Shown: positions 44,939-54,229 of the stretch, in pieces | How the letters are laid out: each line of letters opens with the position of its first letter | Position numbering within the stretch: the stretch's first letter is position 1 | Assembly: GCF_029223485.1 (NCBI RefSeq) | Contig: NZ_JARHTP010000029.1 | Span: 1-64,000, forward strand | Origin: Streptomyces coacervatus | GTDB lineage: Bacteria > Actinomycetota > Actinomycetes > Streptomycetales > Streptomycetaceae | Direction of reading: 5' to 3' | DNA: 64,000 nt | Position numbers and translations under genes: made by a program | Notes under the pieces: generated by a model | Databases searched by the model: none | Told to the model about the DNA's origin: nothing | Seen by the model: the letters and a program-made list of their open reading frames with translations, nothing else

Positions 44939-46048
44939 ATGAACTCTGCCCGTGATCCCCGTATCGCGATTGTCGGCGCCGGCCTCGGCGGCCTCACCTG
45001 CGCCCGAGTCCTGCAGCAACTCGGCCGCTCTGTCACCGTCTTCGAACGCGAGGCCTCCGCCCACGCCCGCCCGCAGGGCGGCACCCTCGACATGCATCCC
45101 GACACCGGCCAGGCCGCCTTGAGTGCGGCGGGGCTCCTCGACCGATTCCACGCCCTCGCCCGCCCAGAAGGAGATGAGTGGCGCGTGCTCGACTTCGCCA
45201 CCGCCGCCCTCCTGGCGCAGCAGGGGCCGTCCGCCGACGGCGGAAGGCCGGAGATCGACCGAGGCCAGCTGCGCGGTCTGCTCCTGGACTCGCTCGCTGA
45301 CGGCACGGTGAGGTGGGACCGCGCCGTCAGCGGGGTCACCCCGCTGACGGACGGCACCTGCCGGCTGCTCTTCGGTGACGGCACCGCCGAGGCCTTCGAT
45401 CTGGTGGTCGGTGCCGACGGCGCCTGGTCACGCGTCCGCCCGGCCCTGTCGCACGCCGCACCCGGCTACACCGGCGTCACCTTCGTCGAGACCGGATTCG
45501 ACCACTGCGACTCCCGCCATCGCGACCTCGCGCGGCTGGTCGGCAACGGATCGATGCTGGCTAAGGGCGCCGACAGGTCCTTGGTCGCTCAGCGCAACAG
45601 CAACGGCCACATCCGCGCCTACATCGCGTTCCGCGCGCCGCAGGACTGGCACGTGGCCGCCGGTGTCGACCTCGGCGACCAGCGGGCCGTGCGGACGCAC
45701 CTGCTGAGGATGTTCGACGGCTGGGACGACAGCCTGCGCTACATCCTGCGGAACAGCGACAACGGGTTCGTCAATCGGTCCCTGTTCGTCCTGCCCGCCC
45801 CGCACACCTGGGACCACATTCCCGGCGTCACGCTGCTCGGCGATGCCGCGCACCTGATGCCCCCGGTTGGGCTGGGCGCCAATCTCTCCATGCTCGACGG
45901 CTCCGACCTCGCCCACGCCCTCGTCACCGAATCCACCGTCGACGACGCCGTCCGCGCCTACGAGAGCATCATGCTGCCACGCTCGATCGTGGCCACGACG
46001 GGCAGCGCGCAGGGACTCGACCACCTCGTTCCCGCGACGGCCTCCTGA
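44939..46048 (+). CDS. FAD-dependent monooxygenase (TetX/PHBH-like), module 2
   Basis: 369 residues. IAIVGAGLGGLTCARVLQQL binds the FAD ADP part, with LVVGADGAWSRVRPAL near residue 155 and GVTLLGDAAHLMPPVGLGAN near 300. GAGGG lies nine bases before the ATG. The paralogue at 40079 has the motifs GAGLGGLTLARVL and LLGDAAHLMSPFAGEGA, so one duplication followed by divergence is likely. The substrate is unknown; resistance or degradation of an aromatic compound is a family-based guess. Confidence 0.9.
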   Translation: MNSARDPRIAIVGAGLGGLTCARVLQQLGRSVTVFEREASAHARPQGGTLDMHPDTGQAALSAAGLLDRFHALARPEGDEWRVLDFATAALLAQQGPSADGGRPEIDRGQLRGLLLDSLADGTVRWDRAVSGVTPLTDGTCRLLFGDGTAEAFDLVVGADGAWSRVRPALSHAAPGYTGVTFVETGFDHCDSRHRDLARLVGNGSMLAKGADRSLVAQRNSNGHIRAYIAFRAPQDWHVAAGVDLGDQRAVRTHLLRMFDGWDDSLRYILRNSDNGFVNRSLFVLPAPHTWDHIPGVTLLGDAAHLMPPVGLGANLSMLDGSDLAHALVTESTVDDAVRAYESIMLPRSIVATTGSAQGLDHLVPATAS

Positions 46049-46418
46049 GCCGACTCCACCGCCCCCGGTCCCCCGGCCGCGCCCGCGTCGAACGTCGCCG
46101 CGCACTGGAAGGAGGCGCTGAACCACTTCTCGCTGTTCTTCGAGGGTCGGCTCAGCATCCAATGGCCCCACGGCACTTACACAAGGTCACTGACACGCCC
46201 AACCGGCACGTCCTGACCTGTCGGCCGTACCGGCCGCAGACGCGCCGGGCGCCCAGGTCCAGGTGGTTCGTCGGCCGGCGCGGCGGCCTCCCCGCCGTGT
46301 CGGGGATCGCAGCTTTCTTCACCGTGACTGCGCAGCCCCGTCGGCACTGCCCGCCGGCGGGCAGTGCCGGGGAACGGCGGCAGCCCGAGCCCACCGGCCT
46401 GGGGCGACCGGCAGCCAG

Positions 46419-46820
46419 GTGTGGAACGAACCATTGGATCGAGCTGCCGACGAGGTGCGGGCCGAGAGAGACGAACTTGCCGTCGCCGAGCGGGTCCTGG
46501 AGCGGGTGAGCGAACAACTCGCCAACGAGCGCGCCTCAGCCGCGCCGATGCCCGGGCAGGTGGGTGGACGGTCGGTGATGATGATTCCGCACCGCGAGCC
46601 GGACCTGGAGGAGACCATGCTCCCGCCGGACTATCAGCGCATCCTCGCCGCTGTGCGGCAGGCTGCCGGACCCGTCATGGCCCGGCATGTCGGCGAGATG
46701 CTGGGAGTCGACGTCAACGTGCGGGCCAAGCTGGAACCGCTGCGCGGGAGACTGGTCAGACTCGTTGATCGCGGCTGGCTGCGCAAACTGCCCGACGGCC
46801 GGTTCACCACCCGCCTGTGA
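46419..46820 (+). CDS. IS-associated accessory protein
   Basis: 133 residues from GTG 46419. An acidic coiled-coil-like N-terminus (AADEVRAERDELAVAERVLE) is followed by a winged-helix-like part (DYQRILAAVRQAAGPVMARH, EPLRGRLVRLVDRGWLRKLP) ending DGRFTTRL. This short protein recurs beside IS5-type transposases in Streptomyces. Its job is unknown; the C-terminal half looks DNA-binding. The 370 bp before it contain nothing recognised. Confidence 0.6.
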   Translation: MWNEPLDRAADEVRAERDELAVAERVLERVSEQLANERASAAPMPGQVGGRSVMMIPHREPDLEETMLPPDYQRILAAVRQAAGPVMARHVGEMLGVDVNVRAKLEPLRGRLVRLVDRGWLRKLPDGRFTTRL

Positions 46821-46892
46821 CCGGGGACGCTGTCGCCCGGAGCAGTCCGGCGCGAGCGTAACCGCGGTGCCCCCGGCGGCCGTTGGAATTGC

Positions 46893-47659
46893 GTGACGAA
46901 AACCAAAGGACGCGCTGAGGACACGAGCACGCTTGCCCACCAGTGCCGTCTGCCGCTGTCCCCGCACACCGTCAACCACCTCGCCGGTCTGCTGCACCGC
47001 CATCTGAAGGCGATACGGTCCAGGTGGCGGAACCTGCCGCCCGGCCGGATCGCGGTGATCGTCCTGGCCGTGCTGCGCCACGATCAGCGCCTGGCCGACG
47101 GCCGGCGGCAACAACGTGTCCGAGTCCACCGTCCGCCGCTGGCGCGACGAGCTGATAGCCCTGCTCGCAGCCCAGGCACCGTGCCTGGACAGCGCCTTGA
47201 AGAGGGCCGCTAAGACAGGCGGGGAGGTGGCCCTGATCGACGGCACCCTCATCCCACCCAACGTCGCACCGGCAAGGCCAACCGGTGGAACTACTCCGGC
47301 AAACACCACCATCACGGCCTGCACTTCCTCGCCTTGACCGACGAACGCGGCCGCCTGATCCGGATATCCGCCGCCCGGCCCGGCCGCACCCACGACATCA
47401 CCGCCGCCCGCCACGACCACATCCTGGCCCACCTGCGCGCCGCCGGCCTCGGCGCCCTCGCGGACCTCGGCTTCCGCGGCCTGGACAACGACGTACGCGA
47501 CCCCGTGATCGTCACCGGCTTCCACGCCAGCCGCACCCACAAGCTCACCCCAGGCCAGAAGGACGCCAACCGATCACGAAGCTCCGCACCGACCCCGCCC
47601 GCGACACCCGCCTCCTGCGAGCCTTGCTCGTTCTGACGAACCTCGAAGTCGACCGCTGA
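46893..47659 (+). pseudogene. IS5-type (DDE_Tnp_4) transposase, broken
   Basis: Pieces in three frames give one transposase. TVNHLAGLLHRHLKAIRSRW to VLAVLRHDQRLAD comes first. Then STVRRWRDELIALLAAQAP and EVALIDGTLIP (first Asp) follow. Finally come NRWNYSGKHHHHGLHFLALT, DERGRLI, ALADLGFRGLD (second Asp) and TKLRTDPARDTRLLRALLVL. Frameshifts lie near 47097 and 47275. About 20 residues before TKLRTD, where VEHGFAHLKNW with the catalytic Glu is expected, are deleted at about 47572. Not active. Confidence 0.8.
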
Positions 47660-48042
47660 CAGACGATCTACTCCACAGGCTCCCGCCCACGACCAGCGTG
47701 AGCACCCTGAGTACCGGTCGTATCAGCCCTTTGACCTGCGACTTCAAGTTGGCGGACGCTCTTAGTCCCTGCACTTGGCCGCACAGTTCGTGAGCGTGAT
47801 GGCTGAGGGGCGCCGCCCCCTACCGACGACACCCCTCGGCAGCCTCTCTGTCGCACTCGGCCCGGGCACGTACCGCGAGTGCATCCCTGGCGTGAATCCT
47901 GAACGGCGAGGTCCCGAACCACCCATGTATGGCAGGCGATTCCTTTGAAAGCACGCCCAAACCCTCGACAAGCCCGGGGTATCCAGCGGTAACTTCTGCC
48001 ATGTTCACACCACAAGCGCTTTCCCCCAGGAGACATTCCTCC
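47660..48042. other. Intergenic region upstream of the EEP-jacalin gene
   Basis: 383 bp with no credible gene. The ribosome site AGGAG (48028-48032) belongs to the following ATG. Confidence 0.3.
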
Positions 48043-49383
48043 ATGCGCAGACTCCTCGCCTGCCTGGCGGCGGCAGCCGCCGCCCTCGGCGGGCTCACCG
48101 CGGCCGCCCCCTCCGCGGCAGCCGCCGACGCGGGCAGCTTCAGCGTCCTCAGCTACAACGTGGCCGGCCTGCCCGCGAGCCTCAACAGCGCCTCGACACC
48201 GCGTGACACCAGCACCACGGCGATCGGGCAGCGGATCGCGCCGTACGACATCGTCCATGTCGAGGAGGACTTCAACTACCACTCCTACCTCTACGCCGCC
48301 GACACCGCGCACGCCTACCGCACCCCGACCAGCGGCGGCGCGGGCATCGGCAGCGGGCTCAACACCCTGTCGAAGATCCCTTACGACGAGGACGACTTCG
48401 AGCGCGTCCACTGGAACTCCTGCCAGGTCGACTCCGGCGACTGCCTGACTCCCAAGGGCTTCACCTTCATGCGCGAGCGCCTCGCCGAGGGCGTCTACGT
48501 CGACTTCTACAACCTGCACACCAACGCCGGCACCAACGACGGCGACGAGGCCTCACGCGCCGACAACCTCAGCCAGCTCACCGACTTCATCAAGGCCCAC
48601 TCCGCCGGAAACGCCGTCGTGGTCATGGGTGACACCAACACCCGCTACACCCGCACCGCCGACACCATCGCCGAGTTCGGCGCGGCCAACGGGCTAACCG
48701 ACGCGTGGGTGCAGCTCATCCGCGGCGGCACCCCTCCGGCCAAGGGCAGCGACGCGCTGGTGTGCGACCAGTCCGGGGCGACCGTGCCGAACACCTGCGA
48801 GGTCGTCGACAAGGTCCTCTACCGCAGCAGCAAACTCGTCAACCTCAGCGCCACCTCCTACAACAACGAGCACGCCAAGTTCCTCACCGACGACGGGAAG
48901 ATGCTCTCCGACCACGACCCGATCACGGTGGGCTTCTCCTGGTCGCGCAACGCCGCTTACCAGCTCAGCGACCAGTTCGGCGGACCGCACGGCGACTACT
49001 ACAACGACATCGACGGCGTCCCGGCCGGCGCCCGCGCCACCACCATCGCCCTGCGCTCCGGCTCCCGCGTCGACCAGATGAGCCTCACCCTGGCGAACGG
49101 CACCACGCTCGCCCACGGCGGCACCGGCGGCACCGCGTCGTCCCTGACCCTGGGCAGCGGTGAGTACGTGACGACCGCTCAACTCTGCCAGGGCACGTAC
49201 AGCGACCACACGCGGATCTTCTACGCCAAGTTCACGACGAACCTCGGACGCACCCTGGCCGGCGGCACCACCACCTCCGACTGCGTCACCCGTACCGCCC
49301 CCTCCGGCTGGCAGATCGCCGGATTCCACGGACGCAGCGGCGACGAGGTCGACAAGATCGGCTTCATCTACACCCAGCACTGA
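48043..49383 (+). CDS. Secreted endonuclease/exonuclease/phosphatase-family protein with jacalin-like domain
   Basis: 446 residues with a signal peptide (MRRLLACLAAAAAALGG... SAAAADA). Residues about 32-310 are the EEP fold: FSVLSYNVAGLP, DIVHVEEDFNYHS, YNLHTNAGTNDGDEASR, VVVMGDTNTRY and LSDHDPITVGF contain the metal and catalytic Asn/Asp/His. It is therefore a nuclease, phosphatase or sphingomyelinase-like lipid phosphodiesterase. The C-terminal 130 residues (QLSDQFGGPHGDYYNDIDG, WQIAGFHGRSGDEVDKIGFI) are a jacalin-type lectin domain. It probably acts on extracellular lipids or nucleic acids bound through sugar. Confidence 0.85.
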   Translation: MRRLLACLAAAAAALGGLTAAAPSAAAADAGSFSVLSYNVAGLPASLNSASTPRDTSTTAIGQRIAPYDIVHVEEDFNYHSYLYAADTAHAYRTPTSGGAGIGSGLNTLSKIPYDEDDFERVHWNSCQVDSGDCLTPKGFTFMRERLAEGVYVDFYNLHTNAGTNDGDEASRADNLSQLTDFIKAHSAGNAVVVMGDTNTRYTRTADTIAEFGAANGLTDAWVQLIRGGTPPAKGSDALVCDQSGATVPNTCEVVDKVLYRSSKLVNLSATSYNNEHAKFLTDDGKMLSDHDPITVGFSWSRNAAYQLSDQFGGPHGDYYNDIDGVPAGARATTIALRSGSRVDQMSLTLANGTTLAHGGTGGTASSLTLGSGEYVTTAQLCQGTYSDHTRIFYAKFTTNLGRTLAGGTTTSDCVTRTAPSGWQIAGFHGRSGDEVDKIGFIYTQH

Positions 49384-49485
49384 CCTGCCCGCCCCGGGGC
49401 GTGCGATCTGGCGCCCCGGGACGTAGGGAAATCTCAAGCGAAGTGGCCGGCTTGCTGCTGCCAACCATGCGGCGGGCGACTTCTC

Positions 49486-49602
49486 CAGCGTCCGCACCCA
49501 CGTGCAGGTGGAACACGCCGTCGCCAGCCGCCACGTCATCGGAGGCCATGGGCATCCTCATGGGCAGCCACCGCCTCACCGAAGTAGAGGCGTCGTCGGC
49601 TC
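49486..49602 (+). pseudogene. ANTAR-domain fragment
   Basis: RTHVQVEHAVASRHVI and, one base out of frame, EAMGILMGSHRLTEVEA match the conserved part of ANTAR RNA-binding domains. There is no start, no sensor domain and the tail is lost. A remnant. Confidence 0.5.
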
Positions 49603-49655
49603 CCCGGGTTCCCTGCTGAACCGGAGGAGCCTGAGCCTGGCCGGCCCCCCACCGG

Positions 49656-50522
49656 TCACTCGGCCCGCCGACCGGCCGCGAACTCCCGCAACTTGTCCTC
49701 GGAAGCGTTGAACCTGTCGCGGTCGCCCACCATCGCCCCGGACGACGTGTACTGCCACATCAGGTACGACGACCAGCCCGCCGGAAGTTCCCCGACCGAC
49801 GAGGCGTACCGGGCGACCCACAGAGGGTTGGTGGAGCCGAAGCCCTTGTAGCCGCCCGTGCAGTTGTTCCACCAGTTCGTGGCCGTGTAGATGACGGCGT
49901 CGCGACCGGTGCGGGCCTTGTAGCGGTTCAGGAAGTCATGGATCCAGGCGACCATGGCTCCCTTGGACTTTCCGTAACAGGCGTCCCCGTAAGGGTTCCA
50001 CTCGATGTCGAGGGCGCCGGGCAGCGTCCTGCCGTCGGTGGACCAGCGCCCGCCGTGGTCGACGAAGTAGTCGGCCTGTGCGGTGCCACTGCTGGAATCC
50101 GGCGCGGCGAAGTGGTACGCCCCGCGGATCATGCCGACGCCGTAGGCGCCGTCGTACTGCTGGGCGAAGTAGGGGTTCTGGTAGGACGTTCCCTCCGTGG
50201 CCTTCGTGTAGGCCCAGCGGACGCCGCTGCCCCACAGGGCGGCCCAGGCGACATCACTCTGGTAGCTGGCGACGTCGACGCCCTCGATCCGACCGACCTC
50301 CGTGGTCGAGACAACGGCGTCGGTCGGAGCACCGGTCCCGTCGTGGGCTGTGACGCCCATGCCCATATAGGCACTGCCGCGCACGGGTACGGGTTCGGGT
50401 TCGGTCGCCGAGTACGCGGGCGGCACTCCGGACAGGGTGAGGAGGAGGCCGGCCAGGGCGGCGATGACTTGCAGCCGTGGGCGGCAGTGCTGGGAAGGTG
50501 TGGGGATCGGCACGCAATCCAT
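49656..50522 (-). CDS. Secreted GH25 lysozyme
   Basis: 288 residues from ATG 50522. The signal peptide (LQVIAALAGLLLTLSGVPP) is followed by a short linker. The GH25 barrel has VDVASYQSDVAWAALW (first Asp), AYTKATEGTSYQNPYF, GAYHFAAPDSSSGTAQADYF, ALDIEWNPYG (catalytic Asp/Glu) and VIYTATNWWNNCTGG, ending with LMWQYTSSG. Such enzymes cleave the beta-1,4 bond between MurNAc and GlcNAc. It stands alone between the ANTAR remnant and a kinase gene of opposite strand. Confidence 0.92.
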   Translation of the reverse strand: MDCVPIPTPSQHCRPRLQVIAALAGLLLTLSGVPPAYSATEPEPVPVRGSAYMGMGVTAHDGTGAPTDAVVSTTEVGRIEGVDVASYQSDVAWAALWGSGVRWAYTKATEGTSYQNPYFAQQYDGAYGVGMIRGAYHFAAPDSSSGTAQADYFVDHGGRWSTDGRTLPGALDIEWNPYGDACYGKSKGAMVAWIHDFLNRYKARTGRDAVIYTATNWWNNCTGGYKGFGSTNPLWVARYASSVGELPAGWSSYLMWQYTSSGAMVGDRDRFNASEDKLREFAAGRRAE

Positions 50523-50615
50523 CTGACCCCCCGGCGCGCCGCACCGCACGTCATGTACCGCCCAATGAAGCCGTCCCCGCGTGGGAGTACTCCAATGGGC
50601 GTGTCGGGCGGCCTT

Positions 50616-50663
50616 GTTTCAGCGGGTCCTGTACGCGCTGTTTCAGCGGGTCCTGTACGCGCT
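50616..50663 (+). repeat. Two perfect 24-bp tandem repeats
   Basis: GTTTCAGCGGGTCCTGTACG-CGCT occurs twice without interruption, 152 bp upstream of the PfkB kinase start. It could be a slipped duplication or a regulator site array. Confidence 0.9.
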
Positions 50664-50814
50664 CGCGGAGCCGAGTGCGCGTCAGTTCGGCGGGGTGCCG
50701 TCTGCTCGCGTACCGACCGGGCTCCTTGTGGTCGCGCTTGCGGCGATATCGTCGTTGTCGCTTCCCACGGTTCATGCACTGACCGGATGCTCATGCAGGA
50801 GGAGGTGCTGGTGG

Positions 50815-51741
50815 GTGGAGCCGACGACGAAAGAACGTCCTGCAGGGCTGTTCGTCGGCCTGAGCACGCTGGACGTCATCCAGCTCGTGGACCATGTGCC
50901 GGCTTCCGACGAGAAACTGACGGCTCGCGAGCAGGTCGTCGCGGCAGGCGGTCCGGCGGCGAACGCGGCCGCGGCCTTCAGTCACTTGGGTGGCACGGCC
51001 AGGCTGCTCACCGCAATCGGCTCCCATCCGCTGGGTCTTGGGGTCACGGCTGACCTCGACCGACTGGGCGTGGCCGTGTCGGACCTGGCAACCGGCTCGA
51101 TCGAACCGCCAGCCGTGTCTTCCATTCTGGTGACCGCGTCCAGCGGCGAACGCGCCGTGGCCTCGACCAATGCGACGGGCCACCGGCTCGCCCCGCCCGA
51201 CGATCTCGACATGCTGGTCGCCGCCTGCGACATCGCGGAGTTCGACGGCCACCACATGGAACTGGCCATGGCCGCTGCCCGGCTTGCGCATGGCCTCGGC
51301 CGTCCGACCGTCTTCGACGGGGGCAGCTGGAAGGACGGCACACAGAACCTGCTGGCTTTCATCGATGTGGCCGTCTGCTCGGCCGACTTCCGCCCGCCCG
51401 GCGCGAGCACACCGGCGGACACGCTGCAGTTTCTGCGGGAGCACGGGGTCGTCTGGTCGGCTGTCAGCCGGGGTGAGCGGCCCATCGTGTGGGCGGGCCC
51501 CGACGGCGGTGGCACGGTGGACGTGCCCGCGGTGCGTGTGGCGGACACGCTGGGCGCGGGTGACGTCCTGCACGGAGCCCTCGCCCATCACCTCGCGGGT
51601 CAGGGCAAAGCGGTTCGAGGCCAAGCGGTTCGGGGCCACCTGACGTCGGAGGGCTTCGTGCAGGCCCTGCGTGGTGCGGCCGCGGTGGCCTCGCGGGCGT
51701 GTGCTTCGTTCGGCACCCGGGCCTGGATGCAAGCAGGGTGA
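50815..51741 (+). CDS. PfkB-family carbohydrate kinase
   Basis: 308 residues from GTG 50815 with GGAGGAGG upstream. PfkB features: LFVGLSTLDVIQLVDHVPAS at the N-terminus, AAGGPAANAAAAFSHLGG (substrate/glycine-rich signature 1) and the C-terminal signature DTLGAGDVLHGAL with the catalytic Asp. It phosphorylates a sugar or nucleoside; the exact substrate is not visible. No sugar-catabolic neighbour is adjacent on the same strand. Confidence 0.88.
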   Translation: MEPTTKERPAGLFVGLSTLDVIQLVDHVPASDEKLTAREQVVAAGGPAANAAAAFSHLGGTARLLTAIGSHPLGLGVTADLDRLGVAVSDLATGSIEPPAVSSILVTASSGERAVASTNATGHRLAPPDDLDMLVAACDIAEFDGHHMELAMAAARLAHGLGRPTVFDGGSWKDGTQNLLAFIDVAVCSADFRPPGASTPADTLQFLREHGVVWSAVSRGERPIVWAGPDGGGTVDVPAVRVADTLGAGDVLHGALAHHLAGQGKAVRGQAVRGHLTSEGFVQALRGAAAVASRACASFGTRAWMQAG

Positions 51742-51913
51742 CGCCGCACCTCGTCCACAGCACCCGCCGCGTCATCGTCCTCATGGAGCACACGGCCAAG
51801 GACGGCACCCGAAGATCATGGAGGGGGACGTACCGCTGAAGGACTGAGCCACACGCGTGCGAGAAGGGCAGGGACCATGAGTCCGTGCCCTCCCGACGTC
51901 TCCCGGCCCGTTT

Positions 51914-52327
51914 CTACGACAGCGGCATGACCTTGCGGTAGGTGAACACCGCGGCTGCCGCGACCACGACATGCATCAGGAGCAGCGCGCCGACGCCGGT
52001 CGCCCCGCCGTCACCGAAGAGAAGAAAGTCGGGAACGAAGGAGACCACGACCAGGGTCGGCACCAGCCACCGCACCAGCGCCTCGGGATCCTTCGACGCC
52101 TTGCGCACAATGGCCCAGCCGACGGCACCAGCCACCACGCCGACCGCCGTCAGGAATAGGTACGAGGACGCCTTCAGCGGCTTGAAGTCGTCGGGCGCAC
52201 CGGCGGCCAGGGCGAGCAGAGCGAGCACCGCGTCCGCTGCGGAGGCCACCACGATCGCGGCGAGCACACCTCCCGCCACAACGAGCGGACCACGGCGGAC
52301 GGCGACTGCATCGGAGGCAACAGACAT
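51914..52327 (-). CDS. DUF6069 membrane protein
   Basis: 137 residues from ATG 52327 with four predicted membrane segments (PLVVAGGVLAAIVVASAADA, SSYLFLTAVGVVAGAVGWAI, LVPTLVVVSFVPDFLLFG, GVGALLLMHVVVAAAAVFTY). The layout and the PDDFKPLKASSY loop fit DUF6069, an actinobacterial family of unknown role. It is monocistronic on the minus strand, 178 bp from the LysR gene. Confidence 0.75.
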   Translation of the reverse strand: MSVASDAVAVRRGPLVVAGGVLAAIVVASAADAVLALLALAAGAPDDFKPLKASSYLFLTAVGVVAGAVGWAIVRKASKDPEALVRWLVPTLVVVSFVPDFLLFGDGGATGVGALLLMHVVVAAAAVFTYRKVMPLS

Positions 52328-52505
52328 GGCAACTCCAGGGAGGCAACTGCGGAAAGAGCTCCGCATATGTGTTTGAAGAGTCAAACGCCAGTCTGGCCGA
52401 AGCCGCTTGAAGTTTCAAGCAGGCACCCTTTTGTCCATGGCAGCCGCTTCTCCATGTACGGCGAGCAGAACACGTCACACCCTTGCCGAGCGCTGATCGG
52501 CCGGC

Positions 52506-53456
52506 TCACTCAGGGGGTTCTTGATCAGCCTGGCGCCATGCTGCGGCCCGTTCCTGCGCCACGTCGCGCAGGAGGCCGAGGTACACCTCCACCAGCGGTG
52601 TCAGCGTGGTGTCGGTCTGGGTGAGTGCGTGCAGGCGGCGGTGCAGGCGGGGTCGTGCGAGTTCCCGGTGGGTGGTTCCCGGGACGTGGGTGAGCGCCAG
52701 GCGCGAGACCAGCGCGACGCCGCTGCCCGCGCCGACCAGCGCCTGGGCGACGTCGAAGGACTCCGTCTCGAAGCGCACTTTGGGGGTGAACCCCGCTTCC
52801 TTCGCGGCCCGGTCGAACTGTTCCCGGGCGGCGTGGCCGGCGACGATCGTCACCCACGCCTCATTGCGCAGCTGCTCCAGACGGAGCGCGGCGGCGGGCG
52901 ACGGTCCGGCGGCCAGCGGATGATCGGCGGGAAGGACCAGGACCAGCGGATCCCGCAGCAGAGGATGCGCGGCGACCTGCGGGGGAAACACGAACGAGTC
53001 GCTCCACGAGGCGACGACCGCCAGGTCGAGCCGGCTTGCTCCGATCGCCTCCGGCCCCTGCCCGGACACCAGGTCCACGACCGAGACGTCGGCGTCCGGA
53101 TGGCGGTGGCGCAGTGCGACGAGCGCCGGCGGCACCAGGTGCAGGGCGGCTGCCTGAAACGCGCCGACGCGCAGCCGCAGCGACAGGTGACCCAGCAGTG
53201 CGGCCATGTCCGCCGCGGCTTTCTCCGTGGTCTCGTCGACGATCCGGCCGTGGACGGCGAGCAGGGCGCCCGCCTCGGTGAGCCGCGCGCCACGCGGTCC
53301 GCGGACGACGAGGGGCACCTGCCACTGGCGTTCCGCTCTGGCGACCTGCTGCGTCACCGCGGCGGGAGTGAGCCGGAGCGCCTCCGCCGCCGCGGTCAGC
53401 GAGCCGAACTCCTCGATCAACGCAAGAAGCCGCAGCTGTCCGGGATCCACGAGCAT
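52506..53456 (-). CDS. LysR-family regulator
   Basis: 316 residues. The HTH is QLRLLALIEEFGSLTAAAEA, then LRLTPAAVTQQVARAERQW. A LysR substrate domain follows (LRVGAFQAAALHLVPPALVA, ALVGAGSGVALVSRLAL). The ATG at 53456 is 112 bp from the divergent LysE-type exporter gene, the usual ArgP/LysG-LysE pairing, so it probably activates that exporter. Confidence 0.92.
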   Translation of the reverse strand: MLVDPGQLRLLALIEEFGSLTAAAEALRLTPAAVTQQVARAERQWQVPLVVRGPRGARLTEAGALLAVHGRIVDETTEKAAADMAALLGHLSLRLRVGAFQAAALHLVPPALVALRHRHPDADVSVVDLVSGQGPEAIGASRLDLAVVASWSDSFVFPPQVAAHPLLRDPLVLVLPADHPLAAGPSPAAALRLEQLRNEAWVTIVAGHAAREQFDRAAKEAGFTPKVRFETESFDVAQALVGAGSGVALVSRLALTHVPGTTHRELARPRLHRRLHALTQTDTTLTPLVEVYLGLLRDVAQERAAAWRQADQEPPE

Positions 53457-53568
53457 GAAATCAGCTTAATGCTGTAGCCATGGATCTTCACTTCACTTAA
53501 GACCGCGCGGCCGACAGTCTGAGTGATGAACCGACCGATACCCGCCCGCACCCCGGAAGGCCGTTGCC

Positions 53569-54201
53569 GTGCCCACCCACCTCACCGCGTTCCTGATCAC
53601 CACATGGCTGTTGGCCATGCTGCCCGGAGCCGGTCAGGCCCTCATGATCCGACAGGTACTGACGGGCGGTCTGCGTGCGGCGCGGGGCACGATCGCGGGC
53701 AATGCGAGCGGGTTGTTGATCTGGTCCGTTGCCGCGGCGGCCGGCCTGTCGGCCGTGCTGCTGGCCAGTCCTCGCGCCTATGCCGCCGTGCGGATCGTGG
53801 GCGGAGTCGTCCTGGTGGTCCTCGGTGTGAGCACGTTGCGTGCCGCCCGCTCGGCCCGCGCCGGAGACAGCGAGCCTTCGGCCGCCGAGCCCACGGGCCG
53901 CACCGGCTTCCGGGGCGGCTGGCTCACGGGGCTCGGAACGTGTCTCGGCAATCCCAAGGCGGGCGTGTTCGCCGTGTCGGTCCTTCCGCAGTTCGTCACC
54001 ACGTCCGGCCCCGTCCTCCTGTCGAGCATCTTCCTCGGCGTGGTCTGGGCCCTGGTGAACGCCTGCTGGTATCTGCTGTTCAGCTGGTGCGTGAACCGCG
54101 GCCGAGCGCTGGTCTCTCGGCCGGACGTGCAGCGGAGGCTGGGCATGGTCACGGGGGTCGTGCTGCTCCTGCTGGGCGTGGCGGTCGCGGCGGGCGCCTG
54201 A
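53569..54201 (+). CDS. LysE/RhtB-family amino-acid exporter
   Basis: 210 residues from GTG 53569. Hydrophobic segments start at TAFLITTWLLAMLPGAGQA, where the family motif around P-G-P reads PGAGQ. GGWLTGLGTCLGNPKAGVFA carries the conserved NPK. Five to six membrane spans fit the LysE superfamily. It is thought to export basic or neutral amino acids; here it is presumably induced by the divergent LysR protein. Confidence 0.9.
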   Translation: MPTHLTAFLITTWLLAMLPGAGQALMIRQVLTGGLRAARGTIAGNASGLLIWSVAAAAGLSAVLLASPRAYAAVRIVGGVVLVVLGVSTLRAARSARAGDSEPSAAEPTGRTGFRGGWLTGLGTCLGNPKAGVFAVSVLPQFVTTSGPVLLSSIFLGVVWALVNACWYLLFSWCVNRGRALVSRPDVQRRLGMVTGVVLLLLGVAVAAGA

Positions 54202-54229
54202 CAGCGGAGCACCGCCCCGGGCCGTGCCG

